NCBI GenBank assembly: GCA_029978815.1
Contig: JAPOIQ010000037.1
Coordinates: 1 to 8,121, forward strand
Source of the DNA: a bacterium
GTDB lineage: Bacteria > Actinomycetota > Acidimicrobiia > Acidimicrobiales > Ilumatobacteraceae
DNA: 8,121 bases
Direction of reading: 5' to 3'
Of this stretch, positions 5,662-8,121 are shown piece after piece. Position numbers and translations under genes: made by a program. Each line of letters starts with the position of its first letter. Position 1 is the first letter of the stretch. Under the pieces are notes generated by a model. That model ran no database searches. It saw only the letters and a list, made by a program, of their open reading frames with translations, and was not told the DNA's origin.

Positions 5662-5667
5662 CAAGCC

Positions 5668-7320
5668 ATGAAGGTCGATCAACTTTTTGTCAACGGTGAC
5701 ATTCACACATTTGACCCTGCATTGCCACGGGCGTCGACAGTTGCGGTGCTCGGTGGCCGGATTATCGCAGTGGGTGATGACGACCTGGCCGATCAGTTCA
5801 CTGCCGACGCGCGAATTGACCTAGGTCGGCGCAGCGTCGTACCAGGTTTTAACGATGCCCACAACCACATGGTGTTTTTTGGAATGAGCTTGGCCGATGT
5901 CGATTGCTCCTCACCGCCGATGCGCTCGGTTGAAGACATCTGCGAGGCAATTCGGCAACGGGCCGCAGAAACACCTGCTGGTGGCTGGGTAACCGGAGCG
6001 GGATATGACCAAAACAAACTCGCTGAAGGCCGGCATCCGCATGCCAAAGAACTTGATGCTGCCGCACCGAACCACAAGGTCTTGTTGAAGCACACCTCGG
6101 GCCATATGTGCGCAGTGAATACCGCCGTGCTCGACATGATCCGCGATACGCCGGTTCCGAGCGGAGGCGAACTGGGACGCGATGCTGACGGTGCGCTTGA
6201 TGGCCTCGTCATGGAGCAGGCGCAGTCAATGGTGCGCGATCTCGTCTATCCGCTCACCGTTGATCGAATTGTCGACGCAATTGATCAAGCCTCGCGTCGC
6301 TATCTCGCGGAGGGCGTGACATCAGCAACCGAGGCGGGCGTTGGTGCGGGTCTCGTGTCGCACAGCCCAATCGAATTGATGGCGTGGATGGAGGCTCGCA
6401 AGCGTGGCGTGCTTGGAGTCAGGGCGAACCTGCTTGTTGCCGTTGAGGCGTTGCACCATATTTCTCACGCTGAGGGTGAAGACAGTGTGTTCGCGCTTGA
6501 CGGTGGAATCCACTCGGGGCTTGGCGATGAATGGCTTCGCATAGGCGGAACAAAAATCTTCTCTGATGGTTCGCTCATTGGTCGTACCGCTGCAATGTTT
6601 GACCCCTTCGAAGGTGGCGGAGCAGGCGAATGCAGTTGTGGCTTTTTCCAGACAGAACCAGAAGTCCTTCGTCGACTCATTATCGACGCTCACCGGTCGG
6701 GATGGCAGGTGTGCACCCACGCAATTGGGGACCGAGCGGTTTCGACGGTGCTCGATGCATACGAAGAGGCACAAAAGCTCTACCCGCGTCATGACCCGCG
6801 CCACCGCATCGAACATTGCGGGGTATTGCAAGAGCGGTTACTCGACAAAGTGAAAGCCCTTGGTGTGATACCAGTTCCCCAAGGAAGATTCATTTCAGAA
6901 ATTGGTGACGGCATGAAGAACGCTCTCGGCGTTCATCGCACTCCCGACGCATATCGTCAGCGGTCATTCCTCGATCGAGGAATTCCATTGCCGGGGTCAA
7001 GCGATCGTCCGGTGGTGAACGGTGCGCCGTTGCTCGGAATTCACGACATGGTGAATCAGCGAACGGCCTCTGGGGAACCGTTTGTTCCGCACGAGGCAAT
7101 TTCGCCGGCTGAGGCGATAGCGGCGTATACCGGCGGTTCGGCCTATGCCGCTTTTGAGGAAAAAGTGAAGGGCACCATCTCACCGGGCAAGCTCGCAGAT
7201 TTTGTGGTGCTCGGAGAAGATCCTCTCACGATCGACAAAGATGGCATCGGTCAGATTTCGGTCGATGCAACGATCGTTGGGGGCAATGTCGCATATGACC
7301 TGCTCGGCATCGCCAACTAA
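5668..7320 (+). CDS. YtcJ-type amidohydrolase family 3 metal-dependent hydrolase
   Basis: A 550-residue protein of the amidohydrolase superfamily, YtcJ/NfdA-like branch (Amidohydro_3), whose members hydrolyse amide, N-formyl or related C-N bonds; many are uncharacterised. The small N-terminal beta-sandwich strand DQLFVNGDIHTFDP (4-17) leads into PGFNDAHNHM (59-68) with the HxH metal pair H65/H67. HTSGHMCAVN (142-151) is typical of the branch, followed by TKIFSDGS with K296 as the probable carboxylated Lys, HAIGDRA (H351), HRIEHCGV (H383) and PGSSDRPV (D446). The C-terminal sandwich returns at KGTISPGKLADFVVLGEDP (501-519). All expected metal ligands are present and length is normal, so it should be active. 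It lies 56 bp after the VOC gene and 9 bp before the crotonase. There is no signal peptide, so it is cytoplasmic. The substrate is not inferable from sequence alone. Confidence 0.92.
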   Translation: MKVDQLFVNGDIHTFDPALPRASTVAVLGGRIIAVGDDDLADQFTADARIDLGRRSVVPGFNDAHNHMVFFGMSLADVDCSSPPMRSVEDICEAIRQRAAETPAGGWVTGAGYDQNKLAEGRHPHAKELDAAAPNHKVLLKHTSGHMCAVNTAVLDMIRDTPVPSGGELGRDADGALDGLVMEQAQSMVRDLVYPLTVDRIVDAIDQASRRYLAEGVTSATEAGVGAGLVSHSPIELMAWMEARKRGVLGVRANLLVAVEALHHISHAEGEDSVFALDGGIHSGLGDEWLRIGGTKIFSDGSLIGRTAAMFDPFEGGGAGECSCGFFQTEPEVLRRLIIDAHRSGWQVCTHAIGDRAVSTVLDAYEEAQKLYPRHDPRHRIEHCGVLQERLLDKVKALGVIPVPQGRFISEIGDGMKNALGVHRTPDAYRQRSFLDRGIPLPGSSDRPVVNGAPLLGIHDMVNQRTASGEPFVPHEAISPAEAIAAYTGGSAYAAFEEKVKGTISPGKLADFVVLGEDPLTIDKDGIGQISVDATIVGGNVAYDLLGIAN

Positions 7321-7329
7321 GGGTTATCG

Positions 7330-8121
7330 ATGAGTTACGACTATCCCCATCTCACCGTCACAGTGACCGATGGTGTCGCAGTTGTGCTCATTGACAATCC
7401 ACCGATCAACCTCATGACATCGACGCTGTTCCGATCGCTCGCAAAAGTGTCGGTGCAGCTGTCAGAAGATGATGCAGTTCGAGTTGTTGTGTTGAGGAGC
7501 GCAAATCCAGAGTTCTTCATCGCCCATTTCGATGTCGAGGCCATCCTTGATTTTCCTGTCGATGGGGAAGCGGTGGTGGAAGATGAACTCGGTGGGTTTG
7601 ACCGCATGTGCGAGACGTACCGAACGATGGACAAGGTCACGATTGCTGAACTTCGTGGTCGTGTCGGTGGCGGTGGAGCGGAGCTTTCCGCGGCCTGCGA
7701 CATGCGGTTTGGTGACAGCGAGACGTTTATGTGGAATCAGATGGAAGTTCCACTGGGGATTCTTCCCGGCGGAGGCGGCACACAACGCATTCCGCGGCTC
7801 ATCGGCATTGGTCGAGCGATGGAAGTGGTGCTCGGAGCAGATGACATTGATGCAGAAACCGCTGAGCGATGGGGATTCCTCAACCGTTCAGTACGGGGTT
7901 CAATGTTGTCTGCTCATGTCGATCAACTAGCGAAACGAATTGCCTCGTTCCCTCCTGCAGCAGTGCGTGAAGCCAAGCGATCGGTGCGTGCAAGTGCCGA
8001 CCGAAGTCTCGAAGATGGCCTGAAGTACGAGTCGTATCTGTTTCAGGTCCTCTTGCGAGATGCCGATGCCCAGCCAGCAATGCGGCAGTACCTCGATGCA
8101 GGTGGCCAGACCCGAGACGTC
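7330..8121 (+). CDS. Enoyl-CoA hydratase/isomerase (crotonase) family, cut at the right edge
   Basis: The reading frame from the ATG at 7330 stays open for 264 codons to the window end. Crotonase-fold hallmarks are the oxyanion-hole glycine stretch and first catalytic Glu in GRVGGGGAELSAACDMRF (110-127; E118), and the second in QMEVPLGILPGGGGTQRIPRL (137-157; E139), matching the E144/E164 pair of rat mitochondrial enoyl-CoA hydratase. The first oxyanion segment, usually AGAD, reads IAHFDV (64-69), an unusual variant. The tail around YLDAGGQTRD resembles the usual crotonase end, so only a few residues are probably missing. The enzyme should act on a CoA thioester by hydration, isomerisation or hydrolysis. 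AAGGG at 7319-7323 overlaps the preceding TAA and lies 6 bases before the ATG, so it is co-translated with the amidohydrolase. Confidence 0.92.
   Translation, partial: MSYDYPHLTVTVTDGVAVVLIDNPPINLMTSTLFRSLAKVSVQLSEDDAVRVVVLRSANPEFFIAHFDVEAILDFPVDGEAVVEDELGGFDRMCETYRTMDKVTIAELRGRVGGGGAELSAACDMRFGDSETFMWNQMEVPLGILPGGGGTQRIPRLIGIGRAMEVVLGADDIDAETAERWGFLNRSVRGSMLSAHVDQLAKRIASFPPAAVREAKRSVRASADRSLEDGLKYESYLFQVLLRDADAQPAMRQYLDAGGQTRDV

Noticed and set aside
5612..5667. Rho-independent terminator after the VOC gene
   Set aside because: No stable GC-rich hairpin or T-run is visible in the 56-bp gap, so read-through into the amidohydrolase remains possible.
6322..6831. Minus-strand frame of 169 codons opposite the amidohydrolase
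   Set aside because: It is antisense to a segment holding the K296 and H351 metal-site motifs of a conserved enzyme, and has no family features of its own.
1..8121. CRISPR arrays, tRNAs, insertion sequences, toxin-antitoxin or defence genes
   Set aside because: I looked on both strands and found no repeat-spacer array, cloverleaf, transposase-like protein or inverted-repeat ends; coding regions account for nearly all of the window.

Overview
The window is an 8.1 kb stretch of bacterial chromosome, moderately GC-rich by eye, densely packed with metabolic enzymes. No mobile element, CRISPR array, rRNA or tRNA is visible. Gene content (luciferase-like monooxygenase, old-yellow-enzyme family reductase, crotonase, hotdog thioesterase) and an apparent habit of SD-less, leaderless-looking starts on the first genes of transcription units suggest an actinobacterium. 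A moderate-GC lineage such as Acidimicrobiia is a guess; nothing here proves the taxon.

Layout. Left edge, minus strand: the N-terminal 73 codons of a glyceraldehyde-3-phosphate dehydrogenase (1-220), and upstream of it a PaaI-like hotdog thioesterase (291-728). Divergent from the thioesterase is an old-yellow-enzyme family FMN oxidoreductase (853-1929, plus). It converges, with a 12-bp gap, on a Zn-dependent M20-family amidase/carbamoylase (1942-3186, minus). Divergent from that hydrolase is a tight plus-strand gene run: an FMN/F420-type luciferase-like monooxygenase (3307-4404), an AhpD/carboxymuconolactone-decarboxylase-like protein with a CxxC motif (4414-5058), a VOC-fold metalloenzyme (5060-5611), a YtcJ-type amidohydrolase (5668-7320), and a crotonase cut by the right edge (7330-8121). 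No intergenic stretch exceeds about 130 bases.

How the genes may work together. The first three plus-strand genes are almost certainly co-transcribed (gaps of 9 bp and 1 bp, each start with a Shine-Dalgarno). The last two are also coupled (9-bp gap). A flavin monooxygenase, a CxxC helper protein, a VOC isomerase/dioxygenase, two C-N (or ester) hydrolases, an ene-reductase, an enoyl-CoA hydratase-like enzyme and a thioesterase look like a catabolic locus for an organic, possibly nitrogen-containing substrate that is oxygenated, hydrolysed and fed into CoA-linked degradation. The substrate cannot be deduced from sequence alone.

The most notable observations are: the monooxygenase-CMD-VOC module with luciferase-alpha-like active-site sequence but no LuxB or flavin reductase; a recurring -10-like hexamer exactly 6 nt upstream of SD-less start codons; a GAPDH N-terminus that resembles the ArsJ-associated type more than central GapA; and a one-helical-turn tandem repeat upstream of that gene.
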